DNA of 64,000 nt from Parvularcula maris (GCF_024505085.1 NZ_JANIBC010000001.1:620001-684000), one strand, 5' to 3'. Counted from the stretch's first letter, positions 21,091-32,095 are shown. Numbers and translations: made by a program. The notes: generated by a model not told the origin, from the letters alone.

Positions 21091-22401
21091 ATGTTCAAGA
21101 CAGCCCTTTCCGTTCTCGCCCTTTCCGTCAGTTTCGCTTCCGCTGCGGAGGTCACCGTTCTCCGAACGGACGGTCTCGTAGCCGTACCGGGGGAGGGAGC
21201 GGCCACCGAGGCGACGATCCTCATCGAGGGGAGCACGATCCTGGCGGTTCGCCAGGGTTCGGTGTCGGATGAGACGATCGAAGGCGAAGGCCACGAGATC
21301 ATCGAGAGCTACGACCTCACCGGCCACACGGTTCTACCCGGCTTCATCGACGGCCATGTCCACATCACCAGCGAGAACAACCCGCAGGGGCGGCTCCAGA
21401 ACGTCCAGCTCTCTGCCGCCGACCGCACCATGCTGGGGGCTCTTCATGCTAAGCGGACGCTCGACGCCGGCTTCACCACCGTGCGCGATGTGGGGGGCAA
21501 TGCTCAGGCGGTGAAAGCGCTGCGAGACGGCATCGAGATGGGCGCGGTCTCCGGCCCGCGCATCGTCATGACCGGCGGCGTCGGCATCACGGGCGGGCAC
21601 GGCGACGGCAGCCTGGGCTATATCGACGAGATCGCCCGCTTCCAGAACGACGAGCGCATCTGCAACGGCGCGGACGACTGCATCAGGGCGACCCGCTGGG
21701 TCATTGCCCGCGGGGCGGACAGCATCAAGATCGCGGCCACCGGAGGCGTGCTCTCCAACACGGCAACCGGCGTCGAGCAGCAGATGATGGATGACGAGCT
21801 CGCCGCCATTGTCGGCGCCGCAGGCAATTACGGCCGCGATGTCGCCGCCCACGCCCACGGCAAGCAGGGCATCGAAGCGGCGCTCAGAGCAGGGGTCCGC
21901 TCCATCGAGCACGGCACCTATGCCGATGCCGAGAGCTTCCGCCTGTTCAAGCGCAACGACGCCTTCTTGGTGCCGACGGTGCTAGCGGGCGAGACGGTGA
22001 CCGAGTGGGCCGCTGACCCGAACACCTTCCTGACGCCTCCGCAGAAGGCGAAGGCGGCGACCGTCGGTCCGCAGATCAAGGACATGCTAGGCCGTGCCCA
22101 CAAGGCGGGCGTGAAGATCGCCTTCGGCACCGATAGCGGCGTCTCCCGCCATGGCGAGAACGCGCGCGAGTTCGGCCTGATGGTCGAGGCGGGCATGACC
22201 CCCGAGGAGGCCATTCGCGCCGCCACGGTGATCGGTAGCCAGAACGTCTCGATGGAAGACAAGATCGGCACCATCGAGGAAGGAAAGCTCGCCGACATCA
22301 TCGCCATCGACGGGGACCCCTTCGAGGACGTAACGGTGCTGGAGGACAGCGTCGTCTTCGTCATGAAGGACGGTGAGGTCGCCAAGGCGCCGGGTCGCTA
22401 A
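21091..22401 (+). CDS. Secreted amidohydrolase family protein
   Basis: Metal-dependent amidohydrolase of the imidazolonepropionase/Xaa-Pro dipeptidase-like group, 436 residues. A signal peptide (MFKTALSVLALSVSFASA) predicts periplasmic location. Metal-site motifs are GFIDGHVHI (H89, H91), GADSIKIAATGG (likely carboxylated Lys), DVAAHAHGKQG, SIEHGTY and AFGTDSGV (catalytic Asp). These proteins hydrolyse amide or peptide-like bonds; the substrate is not predictable. No good Shine-Dalgarno is seen before the ATG. It starts 86 bp after the rplQ terminator, and a lipoprotein gene follows 44 bp downstream. Confidence 0.85.
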   Translation: MFKTALSVLALSVSFASAAEVTVLRTDGLVAVPGEGAATEATILIEGSTILAVRQGSVSDETIEGEGHEIIESYDLTGHTVLPGFIDGHVHITSENNPQGRLQNVQLSAADRTMLGALHAKRTLDAGFTTVRDVGGNAQAVKALRDGIEMGAVSGPRIVMTGGVGITGGHGDGSLGYIDEIARFQNDERICNGADDCIRATRWVIARGADSIKIAATGGVLSNTATGVEQQMMDDELAAIVGAAGNYGRDVAAHAHGKQGIEAALRAGVRSIEHGTYADAESFRLFKRNDAFLVPTVLAGETVTEWAADPNTFLTPPQKAKAATVGPQIKDMLGRAHKAGVKIAFGTDSGVSRHGENAREFGLMVEAGMTPEEAIRAATVIGSQNVSMEDKIGTIEEGKLADIIAIDGDPFEDVTVLEDSVVFVMKDGEVAKAPGR

Positions 22402-22445
22402 GAACCCGCACTCAGCTTTCCGAAACTGTGTAGGAGGAGGATAAT

Positions 22446-23327
22446 ATGAGGCATTTCTTCTTGTCACTGTTCGCCGTCCTCGCCGCAGCTTGCAGCACGA
22501 CGCCCGGTACGGACGAGCTGACCAAGCGTGACGAGGAGACCGTCCGCGTGATGGTGCTCGGTAGCTACCATTTTGCCAATCCCGGCCGTGACCTCAACAA
22601 TGTGGAGGCGGACAACGTTTTCTCCCCTGTCCGCCAGCGTGAGCTCGAGCAACTTGCCAAGGCACTCTCCTCCTTCGGACCGACCGTCGTGGCGGTCGAG
22701 GGAACCGCTGAGCCGCCCTATGACGACCCGATCTTCGACGCTTTCGACGACGCCATGCTGCAGAGCGACCCCGATGAGGCCGTTCAGATCGGCTATCGCC
22801 TCGCATCGGAAGCGGGGACATACCGTGTCTACGCCATCGACGAGTTTCCGAGTGCGGAGGAGCAGGTTCATCTCCCCTACGGCTACTTCCCCTTTCCGCC
22901 CCTGAGTAGCTTCGCCGAAGAAACAGGGCGTACGGAAGATCTTGAGAGGATCACCGATCTCAGCGCCTTCACCCGTAACTTCGAAGAGGCGCAGAGCACG
23001 ATGACCATCCCGGAGCTTCTCCTTCTCTACAATGATGGCGAGGGGAGCGAGCGGCTGGATGACTTCTACTGGAACGTCACGACCTTCGGGGAGGGAGAGA
23101 ACCAGCCAGGGCCGGAGCTTGCCGCCTTCTGGTTTCTCCGCAACGCGAAGATCTTCAACAAGATGGTGCAGGTCACGAGGCCCGGCGACCGGGTGGTGAT
23201 CGTCTACGGAGCGGGCCACGGCGCTTGGCTGCGCGAGTTGGTCGAGAAGACTGATGGTTACGAACTGGAGCCGGTCGCGCCCTATCTCCGCCGGGCTGCT
23301 CATGAACTAGAGGGTATGTCCCGCTAG
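22446..23327 (+). CDS. DUF5694 family lipoprotein
   Basis: 293 residues. A signal peptide with lipobox (AVLAAAC-S) predicts a lipoprotein. The body starts VRVMVLGSYHFANPGRDLNN and continues with NVFSPVRQRELEQLAKAL and PTVVAVEGT, which match DUF5694, a group resembling the TraB/EreA-like fold. Family function is not established. AGGAGG lies immediately upstream of the ATG. It probably shares a transcript with the amidohydrolase. The GAGHGAWLRELVE segment near the end is the other conserved block. Confidence 0.8.
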   Translation: MRHFFLSLFAVLAAACSTTPGTDELTKRDEETVRVMVLGSYHFANPGRDLNNVEADNVFSPVRQRELEQLAKALSSFGPTVVAVEGTAEPPYDDPIFDAFDDAMLQSDPDEAVQIGYRLASEAGTYRVYAIDEFPSAEEQVHLPYGYFPFPPLSSFAEETGRTEDLERITDLSAFTRNFEEAQSTMTIPELLLLYNDGEGSERLDDFYWNVTTFGEGENQPGPELAAFWFLRNAKIFNKMVQVTRPGDRVVIVYGAGHGAWLRELVEKTDGYELEPVAPYLRRAAHELEGMSR

Positions 23328-23348
23328 CGCTGCCGCATTGAGCACTGC

Positions 23349-24314
23349 CTACTCAGCGGCCACAGCGTCGTGGCCCGTGGTCCGTCCGCCGCCTTTCCAG
23401 CGGTCGGCATAGGCGTCGTGGACCTCCTGCATCGCGCGGTTTTTGCCGACGATGAGGGCGCGGTTCTGGTAGCGGTGGAGGAGCTTGTGAAACTCCGCGT
23501 TCCGGTAGCGGGGTTGGCGCGTGGCCGCTGCCTTCAGGTAGCCCCACAGCATCGACCAGGCGCCCACCACATAGGGGCGGCGGCGGGCGGCATTGACGAC
23601 CGAGGCGAAGAAATAGGGGAAGCTCGACCCCATATAGTACTGGCCGAAACCGTGCCGTGCACGGCCTTTCAGGATGCCCTTGTCCGAGCTGCCCATGGGC
23701 CGCAGATGGTCGACGCGTAGATCGTCTTCGTCCGCACTACCCGTTTCCCAGCCGTGAAGCCTGGCCGTGTGGCCGTCGATGGCGTCCCACATGACCTGCT
23801 GCACGAAGCCGCCGATCTGATCGTAGCACTCGGTGCGGTAGAACTTGGACATGCCGAGCGCCGCGATGTCGTCGCAGCCTTCGGAGACGAACTCGCCGCT
23901 GGCCGTGTGGTAGTAGGCCTTGCCGGAGAAGCAGCCGAGGCGCGGACGGCTCTCCATGATCTCCACCAGCCGCTCGAAATAGCGGTGGGGCAGGTCGAGA
24001 TCGAGGTCGATCTTGCACACATAGGCGTACTTCTTCCAGTCCTCGGTCGCGAGCCCTGCGTTGAAGGCCTCGACGACGCCGCCGCCCACCTTGCGCTGCT
24101 CGCGCCTCGGGCGGTGCACCACCTCGATGAAGTCGTGCTTGGCCGCGTACTCGTCCGCGATCTCGCCGGTGCGGTCGGTGGAGCCGTCATTGACGATGAT
24201 GAACTTGGTCGGGCGAAGGGTCTGGGCGACGACGCTGTCCAGCGTTCGGCGCATGAACTTCTCCTCGTCCTTACAAGGACCGATAAGAAGATAGGAGCGG
24301 TCGGGGTGGCTCAT
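23349..24314 (-). CDS. Glycosyltransferase family 2
   Basis: GT-A fold inverting glycosyltransferase, 321 residues, cytoplasmic. The nucleotide-sugar-binding start SYLLIGPCKDEEKFMRRTL with FIIVNDGSTDRTGEI and the DLDLDLPHRYFERL metal-binding region are present. A conserved block YRTECYDQIGGFVQQVMWDAIDG lies in the acceptor half. The start overlaps the stop of the family-4 enzyme upstream by four bases, so the two are a coupled operon, probably for surface or exopolysaccharide synthesis. Donor and acceptor are unknown. Confidence 0.88.
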   Translation of the reverse strand: MSHPDRSYLLIGPCKDEEKFMRRTLDSVVAQTLRPTKFIIVNDGSTDRTGEIADEYAAKHDFIEVVHRPRREQRKVGGGVVEAFNAGLATEDWKKYAYVCKIDLDLDLPHRYFERLVEIMESRPRLGCFSGKAYYHTASGEFVSEGCDDIAALGMSKFYRTECYDQIGGFVQQVMWDAIDGHTARLHGWETGSADEDDLRVDHLRPMGSSDKGILKGRARHGFGQYYMGSSFPYFFASVVNAARRRPYVVGAWSMLWGYLKAAATRQPRYRNAEFHKLLHRYQNRALIVGKNRAMQEVHDAYADRWKGGGRTTGHDAVAAE

Positions 24315-25525
24315 GAGGGGCTGCCTCCACGGAACAGTTTTTCAAGGCGGTCGAGGTTCACCTCTAGGGAGAACTCGGCTTTCAGGTGGTCGAAGGCGGC
24401 GCGGCGCATACGCTCCGTCGCCAGCTCATCGGTGAGGGAGGCGGCGAGCTGCCGCCCTAGATCGTCAGTGTCGCCTGGTTCGGCCAGGAGCCCGGTGGCG
24501 CCGTGCTCGATCAGCTCCGGTATGCCCGAAAGTCTCGTCGAGACAACCGGCACACCGGCGCCGATGGCCTCCATCAGGGCCACGGGCAGGCCGTCCATGT
24601 CACCGTTCTGATCGCGGCGGCAGGCGAGGGCGAAGACGTCGAGGCTGGAAAGCCACTCCAGAACGTCCGTGTTCGACATGGCACCGAGGAGGGTGACCCG
24701 GTCGCCGAGGCCAAGCCCCGTGATCTGCGCTTGCAGTGCCTCGCGCAAGGGGCCGTCGCCGACGATCTCCAGACGGACGCCGGGCACCTCTTCCGCCACG
24801 CTCTCCAGTGCCGCGATCAGGTCGCCCATGCCCTTCTTCTCGACTAAACGGCCCAGCGAGCCGATGGTCGGCGGCTGGTTGCTCTTCCGCCGCTCGGGCA
24901 GACTGTCGGGGATACCCGGCAGGCCGCAGCGGATGATCGGCATCTTGTCCTCGGGCACGCCCTTTTCGAGGAGAAGCCGGCGGTTGTACTCGGTGATCAT
25001 GGCGAAGCCCGAAGAGCGCTCGCCTTTCTGCTTCAGAAGAAGTGGCCGCTCGAAGAGGTCGTTCGCATGCCCCATAATGGTGAAGGGGATGCCTGCGAGC
25101 TTCGCGGCGTACATGCCGATCTGAGTCGGGGTATGGGCGAAGTGAATATGAAGGTGCTCGACCCGGTCGCGCCTCAGATGCTCGGCAAGGGTCATGGCGG
25201 CGAGGGCCTGGACCGGCAGCTTGACGGCGGCCTCGGGCAGCTCGGCCATTCCCAGCGCCGTATCGCGCACCACCTGTGCCTGCAGCGCGAGGGATGCGCC
25301 CGCACGAGCCATGCCTGCCGAGGCGGCCTTGGTGAGCTGCCTAAGGGCGCCGCCCTCGTAGAGCACTTTCACCTCGCCGATATCGAGATCGGTGGCGGGT
25401 TTGGCGGGGGGCCTCACCGTGTAGGACATGACCTCGTGCCCGCGCTCGCGCAGACCGATGATCTCCCGGTAGATGAAGGTCATGCTGAGAGCGGGAATCT
25501 CAGGCGCCAGATAACCAATTCGCAC
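24311..25525 (-). CDS. Glycosyltransferase family 4
   Basis: GT-B fold retaining glycosyltransferase, 404 residues from a GTG at 25525, chosen because AGGAG lies 7 bp upstream and the family start (VRIGYLAPEIPALSMTFI) begins there. An open frame continues upstream to 25720 but looks non-coding. The C-terminal half has GSLGRLVEKKGMGDLIAAL and the E-x7-E region VALMEAIGAGVPVVSTRLSG. It is the first gene of the minus-strand pair and diverges from the protease gene. Confidence 0.88.
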   Translation of the reverse strand: MRIGYLAPEIPALSMTFIYREIIGLRERGHEVMSYTVRPPAKPATDLDIGEVKVLYEGGALRQLTKAASAGMARAGASLALQAQVVRDTALGMAELPEAAVKLPVQALAAMTLAEHLRRDRVEHLHIHFAHTPTQIGMYAAKLAGIPFTIMGHANDLFERPLLLKQKGERSSGFAMITEYNRRLLLEKGVPEDKMPIIRCGLPGIPDSLPERRKSNQPPTIGSLGRLVEKKGMGDLIAALESVAEEVPGVRLEIVGDGPLREALQAQITGLGLGDRVTLLGAMSNTDVLEWLSSLDVFALACRRDQNGDMDGLPVALMEAIGAGVPVVSTRLSGIPELIEHGATGLLAEPGDTDDLGRQLAASLTDELATERMRRAAFDHLKAEFSLEVNLDRLEKLFRGGSPS

Positions 25526-25752
25526 GATCCCGCTCCTACCTGGCCCTAGCCCACCACGGCCAACCGGCTGAGACTTAGGCACTGCCCCCATAATATCCAG
25601 TAAAACCGCCCCTAAAGGCAACGCCGCTAGAGGGTAGGCGGCGCAAGCGGCACCCTGAAAGGTTGTGGAGGCGGAAGCTGCGCTGCATCTCTTGCATCGA
25701 GGGGCGCAAAGACCCACCAAAAGGGGGCGGCAATTCTCGGGTGACGGTGACC

Positions 25753-27134
<1,382 letters not shown>

Positions 27135-27138
<4 letters not shown>

Positions 27139-28430
27139 GCGGCCTCTTCGAAGCGGCAGGCCTGGAGAAGGGGGCGCCCGTGCCCTTGGCCGAACGTCTG
27201 CGCCCTGCCTCGCTCTCGGAAGTGGTCGGTCAGCGGCATCTTCTGGGTGAGGGCGGCAAGCTGTCCGTGCTGCTCACAAGCCCGAGCCTCCCCTCGATCA
27301 TCCTGCACGGCCCGCCGGGGACGGGGAAGACGACCCTGGCGCGTCTGATCGCTCAGGAGAGCGGCGCCCATTTCGAGCAGCTCTCGGCCATTTTCACCGG
27401 CACGGCGGACCTCAAAAAGGCCTTCGCCGCCGCCGAGGCGCGCCGTGCTTCGGGGCAGGCGACTGTCCTCTTCGTCGACGAACTTCACCGCTTCGACAAG
27501 CGCCAGCAGGACAGCTTCTTGCCGGTCATGGAGAGCGGCGTGGTCACCCTGATCGGCGCGACGACGGAGAACCCGAGCTTCGCCCTCAACCGAGCGCTTC
27601 TGTCCCGCGCGGCGGTGCTCAAGCTGGAGAGGCTGGACCCCGACGACCTGGAGAAGCTGACCGAGAGGGCGGAGACGGCGCTTTCCGCTGGGCTGCCGCT
27701 GACGGAGGAGGGGAGGCGGACCCTCATCTCCCTCGCCGATGGGGACGGACGTGCGCTGATCGGTCTGATCGAGCAGATCGCGAGCCACCGGGGCGATCCT
27801 CTAGGACGGGATGAACTTCTCCGCTCCTACGCAGCGCGGGCGACCGCAGGCGATAAAGGCGGGGACATCCACTACGACCTCGCCTCGGTGCTGCAGAAGT
27901 CCATCCGTGGCTCCGACGACGATGCGGCCCTCTACTGGACCGCGCGGATGCTGGCGGCGGGGGAGGACCCGCTCTTCATCTTCCGCCGCCTGACGGTGAT
28001 CGCGTCGGAGGATATCGGCAATGCCGACCCCCGTGCGCTGCAGGTCGTGGTGGCAGCACGGGACGCCTTTCAGCAGCTCGGCGAGCCCGAGGGCCATATC
28101 CCGCTGGGCCAGGCTGTCGCCTATCTTGCCACCGCGCCCAAATCCAACGCCAGCTACGCAGCCTTCAAGGCTGCCAAGAGGCTAGCGAGGGAGCACGGCT
28201 CCCTGCCGCCGCCGCTCCATGCGCTCAACGCGCCAACCAAGGGCATGAAGGAGGAGGGCAGGGGCGAGGGCTACCGCTACGACCACGACGAGCCGGACGG
28301 CCATGCGGGGCTGAGCTACCTGCCCGAGGGGCTGGAGCGCACCCCTCTCTACGAACCGCCACAAAGAGGCTACGAAAAAGTCATCGCGGAAAGGCAAGCC
28401 GCCTACCGCCAAAAGCGGGAAAAGGGGTAA
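27135..28430 (+). CDS. rarA: Replication-associated recombination protein A
   Basis: RarA/MgsA AAA+ ATPase, 431 residues, acting at stalled replication forks and related to clamp-loader subunits and eukaryotic WRNIP1. Walker A is GPPGTGKTTLAR (about 57-68), Walker B VLFVDELHRF and sensor 1 IGATTENPSFALN. The C-terminal tetramerisation region includes ARMLAAGEDPLFIFRRL and AYLATAPKSNASYAA. The GTG start overlaps the protease stop. Confidence 0.93.
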
Positions 28431-28480
28431 GCTTTACCCTGTTACGGCAGGGCAGCAGACCAACGATCAGGAACAGTCCG

Positions 28481-28606
28481 GTGAAGTTCGCGTTCTTTCT
28501 ACTCACGCTCATTATCCTGTCCGTCGCCCTGCTTTACGTTCTGGGCGATCGTCGCCAACCTCAGACCAGGACCATCACCCAAGAGGTCGAGCTTCAGGCT
28601 CGGTAG
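28481..28606 (+). CDS. 41-residue single-span membrane peptide
   Basis: A short frame from GTG 28481 to TAG 28606. It encodes one hydrophobic helix at residues 4-21 (AFFLLTLIILSVALLYVL) and then a polar tail GDRRQPQTRTITQEVELQAR. An AGGAA motif lies upstream. It sits 50 bp after rarA and 4 bp before the next gene, in the same orientation, which supports its being translated. No family is recognised. Confidence 0.6.
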   Translation: MKFAFFLLTLIILSVALLYVLGDRRQPQTRTITQEVELQAR

Positions 28607-28610
28607 TTAT

Positions 28611-30167
28611 ATGAAGCAGCTTCTCGTCTCCCTCGCCGCCCTCGGCGCCGCGCTGTCTCCGGCTGCGGCCCAGGTCGAGCGGGCCAGCTTCGATTCGAGC
28701 CCTTTCGCCCTAGGGTCCCTGACCGAGCGGGAGGGCGCGCTGCCCCGCGAGCTCTGGCGGGGCTCGAGCGCCGAGACCGTGGCGGCGCAGTTCGCCTCCC
28801 TGCCGGTCAGGTTCGAGGACACCGCCAAGCGTGAGATGCTGCGCCGCGTCCTCCTCTCCCCCGGCGAGGGGCCGGAGGGGGCCGATGCGGGGCTCGCCGG
28901 TCTCAAGCTCCTGAAAGCCGCCGAGGCTGGCTACGCCTTCGAGGCGGGCTCGTTGGCCGAGCTGACACCGGGCCTCACCGTCCAACCCGCCCTCAGCCGC
29001 ATCGTCGCCATCCGCGACCTCTATGCGGGGGACACCGAGCAGGCCTGCGGCAGGGGTGCTTCCTTGCGCGAAGGCCGCCAGGACCCGTTCTTCGTGCGCC
29101 TTCGCATCTTCTGCTACCTCTACGCCGATGAGCGTCCGGCGGCTGAGCTGACCCTGTCCCTCGCCCGCGAAGAGAACGTGCTCACCGAGCAGGACGAGCG
29201 CACCTTCGCGAGCCTCCTGGCAGGCGTCACGCCCACGAGGATGCCCACCGATCCGCTGTCCTACGCCGCCTTCCGGCGCCTGGGCGGCCTGGTCGGACCG
29301 GGTGATGTGGCCGATCTCCGCCCGGCAATCGCGGCGGCGGTGGCGATGGATACCGGCCTCTCTTCCCAGGCCAGGGAAGCGGCGCTCCTGCGGGCGGCTC
29401 GCGAGAACCTCCTACCGCACCGGGAGCTGGGCGACGCAGCCATGCGGCTCGAGAACTCCCGCCTTCAAGCCACCATCGCTTCGATCCGCGTCATGCAGGA
29501 GGGCAGCCCCGAGCGTCAGGCCGCCATCGGGCAGGCGCTCCTCGATGCGGGCACCGATACCGATCAGTTTCTCTTCCTCACCAAGGCTTTCTCCCAGGAG
29601 ATCGCCTCCTCCGCCGCCGGGCCGCAGACCGCGCCTTACGCGGTGGAGTTCGCGATGGCCGCGCTCCTCCTACGCCGCTTCGACGCCGCCGAGCGCTGGA
29701 TGCAGACCGTGGCCGCCGAACAGTCGGTGGGCGGTGAGCGAGCGTTCCTCAACCTCGCCAACCTCTACGGCGCCGTTCGCCCCTCCGCCGCCCAGCGCCT
29801 AGCGGGCGCCATCGGCGAGCGGATCGTCGAGCCGGAGCCCGTGCCCTTCGAAGTGGTCGACCCGCTGGCTCAGGTGGCCGAGCGCGCCGATCTGAGCCTC
29901 GCAGCCGAGCACGGCATCAAGGCCGCCGCCGAGGGTAGCCGCGCGGGCATGCTGCTCGCTGCCCTGGAGCTTGGCGCGGTGCAGGCCTCGGGCGAGGCCG
30001 AGCTTGCCCGAGACGCCATGGCCGAGACGCTCTACAGCGTGGCCGACGCAGCACCCATCCTCGCCGATATCCGCTTCGAGGAGCAGGCGCTCTCCTACAC
30101 CGGCAAGCTGCGCGAGGAGGTGGTCAACTCCCAGGCCTACGTCCCCCGTGTGAAACCGGCTCGCTGA
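28611..30167 (+). CDS. Large predicted periplasmic protein of unknown function
   Basis: 518 residues with a signal peptide (MKQLLVSLAALGAALSPAAA-Q). The rest is Ala/Leu/Glu-rich and looks alpha-helical throughout, possibly a helical-repeat solenoid, but no clear TPR consensus is visible. The N-terminal part of the mature protein has SFDSSPFALGSLTEREGALPRELW. It starts 4 bp after the 41-residue membrane peptide and ends 123 bp before accA. Function unknown; a conserved hypothetical of this bacterial group is likely. Confidence 0.75.
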   Translation: MKQLLVSLAALGAALSPAAAQVERASFDSSPFALGSLTEREGALPRELWRGSSAETVAAQFASLPVRFEDTAKREMLRRVLLSPGEGPEGADAGLAGLKLLKAAEAGYAFEAGSLAELTPGLTVQPALSRIVAIRDLYAGDTEQACGRGASLREGRQDPFFVRLRIFCYLYADERPAAELTLSLAREENVLTEQDERTFASLLAGVTPTRMPTDPLSYAAFRRLGGLVGPGDVADLRPAIAAAVAMDTGLSSQAREAALLRAARENLLPHRELGDAAMRLENSRLQATIASIRVMQEGSPERQAAIGQALLDAGTDTDQFLFLTKAFSQEIASSAAGPQTAPYAVEFAMAALLLRRFDAAERWMQTVAAEQSVGGERAFLNLANLYGAVRPSAAQRLAGAIGERIVEPEPVPFEVVDPLAQVAERADLSLAAEHGIKAAAEGSRAGMLLAALELGAVQASGEAELARDAMAETLYSVADAAPILADIRFEEQALSYTGKLREEVVNSQAYVPRVKPAR

Positions 30168-30290
30168 GGACGGTTCGCAGTTTGTTGGGGGATCGCTGCT
30201 AGGCTCCGGCTGACAAAGCCCACGGCTATCGCTAGGGCAGCCCGAAGAGTTTGCGGGGCATCGCTGCCCCATCTGTAAGGAGAGCCCTCC

Positions 30291-31274
30291 ATGCGCACCT
30301 ATCTCGACTTCGAAAAGCCCGTCGCCGAGCTCGAAGGCAAGATCGACAGCCTGCGGGACCTCGACGATGAGCGCTCTGCCGCCGAGGTGGAGCCTGAGAT
30401 CCAGCGCCTCGAGGAGAAGTCGCAGAAGCTCCTCCAGGAGACCTATGAGAACCTGACGAGGTGGCAGAAGACGCAGGTCGCCCGCCATCCCAACCGCCCG
30501 CACTTTATCGACTATGCGGAGACGATGGCCGAGGGCTTCACCGAGCTGGCTGGCGACCGCGCCTTCGGCGACGACCAGGCGATCCTGGGCGGCCTCGCCC
30601 ATATTGGCGGGCACCGCTGCGTGATCATGGGTCACGAGAAGGGCCGCGACACCGAAAGCCGCCTCACCCACAATTTCGGCATGGCCCGGCCCGAGGGCTA
30701 CCGCAAGGCGATCCGCTTGGTGGAGATGGCCGAGCGCTTCGGCCTGCCGGTCATCACCCTGGTCGATACCGCAGGTGCCTATCCGGGCCGCGGCGCCGAG
30801 GAGCGCGGCCAGGCGGAGGCCATCGCCTCCTGCACGGCGAAGTTCCTGGAGGCCGAGGTCCCGATCATCTCCGTCATCACCGGCGAGGGCGGCTCAGGCG
30901 GCGCGGTGGCGCTGGCGGCAGCCAACAAGGTGCTGATGCTGGAGCACTCGATCTACTCGGTGATCTCGCCCGAGGGCTGCGCAGCGATCCTCTGGAAAGA
31001 TGCCATGGCCAAGGGCGACAACAAGGCGCCCGATGCCGCCGACGCGATGAAGATCTCCGCCCAGGACCTCGAAGCCTTGGGCGTCATCGACGCTATCATT
31101 CCCGAGCCCATCGGCGGCAGCCACCGCGCTCCCGAAGAAGCCATGGGCAATGTCGCCTCGACCATCGCCCGCTTCCTGGACGAGCTGACAGCGATGAGCG
31201 CCGCCGAGCTCAAGGCTCAGCGGCGCGACAAGTTTCTGGAGCTCGGACGCCAGGGTCTGGACGCCGCGGCGTAA
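30291..31274 (+). CDS. accA: Acetyl-CoA carboxylase carboxyltransferase subunit alpha
   Basis: AccA, 327 residues. With AccD it transfers carboxyl from biotin-BCCP to acetyl-CoA, giving malonyl-CoA for fatty-acid synthesis. The start YLDFEKPVAELEGKI, RHPNRPHFIDYAE, FGMARPEGYRKAIRLVEMAE, TLVDTAGAYPGRGAEERGQAE (as separate conserved blocks) and GEGGSGGAVALAAANKVLMLEHSIYSVISPE all match the family. AAGGAGAG lies 8 bp before the ATG. Confidence 0.97.
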   Translation: MRTYLDFEKPVAELEGKIDSLRDLDDERSAAEVEPEIQRLEEKSQKLLQETYENLTRWQKTQVARHPNRPHFIDYAETMAEGFTELAGDRAFGDDQAILGGLAHIGGHRCVIMGHEKGRDTESRLTHNFGMARPEGYRKAIRLVEMAERFGLPVITLVDTAGAYPGRGAEERGQAEAIASCTAKFLEAEVPIISVITGEGGSGGAVALAAANKVLMLEHSIYSVISPEGCAAILWKDAMAKGDNKAPDAADAMKISAQDLEALGVIDAIIPEPIGGSHRAPEEAMGNVASTIARFLDELTAMSAAELKAQRRDKFLELGRQGLDAAA

Positions 31275-31285
31275 GACTCGCGCTT

Positions 31286-31306
31286 CCTCCCCCTTGCAGG
31301 GGGAGG
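31286..31306. repeat. Perfect hairpin between convergent accA and VPLPA gene
   Basis: A 9-bp perfect stem (31286-31294 with 31298-31306, CCTCCCCCT/AGGGGGAGG) with a 3-nt loop. There is no T tract on either side. It resembles the C-rich hairpins of the dispersed repeat family seen near 32.2 and 62.6 kb, so it is probably a repeat remnant that may still act as a transcription barrier. Confidence 0.5.
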
Positions 31307-31316
31307 GGCGACCGCG

Positions 31317-31943
31317 TCAGACCTTCCGCTTACGTCTGGCGACCGCCACACCGAGCGCGGGTAGGATCAGGGCTGCCGCACCGGGAAGGGGCGTCGCCAC
31401 CACACTCACGGCGTCGATGTCGAAACCGTCCGTGCTGGGACCGTTCGGGAAGTTCGCAGCGCTCGTATCGACGAGAGCGAGGTAGCGGAACGTGCCGTTG
31501 ATGAGGGCGGAGGCGCCGTTCTGGGCGTCGGCGTTGAACAGCTCACCCGCGCTGATGAAATCGTCGAAGACATCGTTGATGTCGTTGCTGCCGAAATCAT
31601 AGTCGTTGCCGTACCAGACTTCGAGGCTCTCGGGGTAGGTGCAGGCACCGGCGGAACCCATCCGGCAGTTGAAGGTCACTTCCCACACCGTGGCGGGGCC
31701 GGTGACCTGGGTGCCGAAGTCGAAGACGGCGAAGCCGTAGCTGCCGGTAGTCGGGTTGCTGAGACCCAGCGAGAGAAAGTCGCCGTCCGGCGCGCCGAGC
31801 GCGTTCTGCGGATTGTCGCGGTCGTTATTGCCGCTGACCGTGCCGTTGTTCTGCCAGTCGATGTCGATGGCGTAGATGGTGTTGGCGTGGGCGGAAAGAC
31901 CGAGCGCAAGGGTGGCAGCGCCGGCAAGAAGAGCTTTGAACAT
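31317..31943 (-). CDS. VPLPA-type PEP-CTERM sorting-signal protein (A)
   Basis: 208 residues: a signal peptide (MFKALLAGAATLALGLSAHA), an Asp/Asn/Gly-rich beta-type body, and the C-terminal sorting signal TPLPGAAALILPALGVAVA then RRKRKV. This is the PEP-CTERM-like arrangement of short motif, membrane helix and basic tail, recognised by exosortase-family enzymes. The protein is expected to be exported, cleaved at the tail and attached or released as part of an extracellular matrix. A sigma-54 promoter lies 38-54 bp upstream. No exosortase is in the window. Confidence 0.85.
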   Translation of the reverse strand: MFKALLAGAATLALGLSAHANTIYAIDIDWQNNGTVSGNNDRDNPQNALGAPDGDFLSLGLSNPTTGSYGFAVFDFGTQVTGPATVWEVTFNCRMGSAGACTYPESLEVWYGNDYDFGSNDINDVFDDFISAGELFNADAQNGASALINGTFRYLALVDTSAANFPNGPSTDGFDIDAVSVVATPLPGAAALILPALGVAVARRKRKV

Positions 31944-31980
31944 GTGGGTCCCCAGGGGTTAATTTCCTGGAAACCAGCGA

Positions 31981-31997
31981 TGCAAGCTATGTGCCAA
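31981..31997 (-). promoter_or_regulatory. Sigma-54 (-24/-12) promoter for VPLPA protein A
   Basis: On the minus strand TTGGCACATAGCTTGCA matches the sigma-54 consensus TGGCAC-N5-TTGC with GG and GC elements 12 bp apart. Transcription should start near 31970, giving a leader of about 27 nt. An enhancer-binding activator is required; PrsR-type regulators do this in described PEP-CTERM systems. Confidence 0.8.
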
Positions 31998-32039
31998 GGC
32001 AGTGGTAGACGGGTTTGAATATTGCCGCAGCGGTTTTCT

Positions 32040-32095
32040 ACTCTCTTCACCTTTCCCTCAGGGAGAGGTCGAAGGCTGCTGAAGCAGGTTTCGGT
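32040..32095. repeat. REP-like unit in the gap upstream of VPLPA gene A
   Basis: A TTTCCCTC-AGGGAGAGG element followed by a GAAGGCTGCTGAAGCAGG-type middle segment and a GGTGAGGGCG end. It shares its layout with the units at 15.2 and 20.3 kb, but its sequence is more diverged. Confidence 0.55.

Noticed and set aside
31286-31306. An intrinsic terminator between accA and the VPLPA gene
   Set aside because: The stem is perfect but there is no T tract in either direction, so it is listed as a repeat hairpin.
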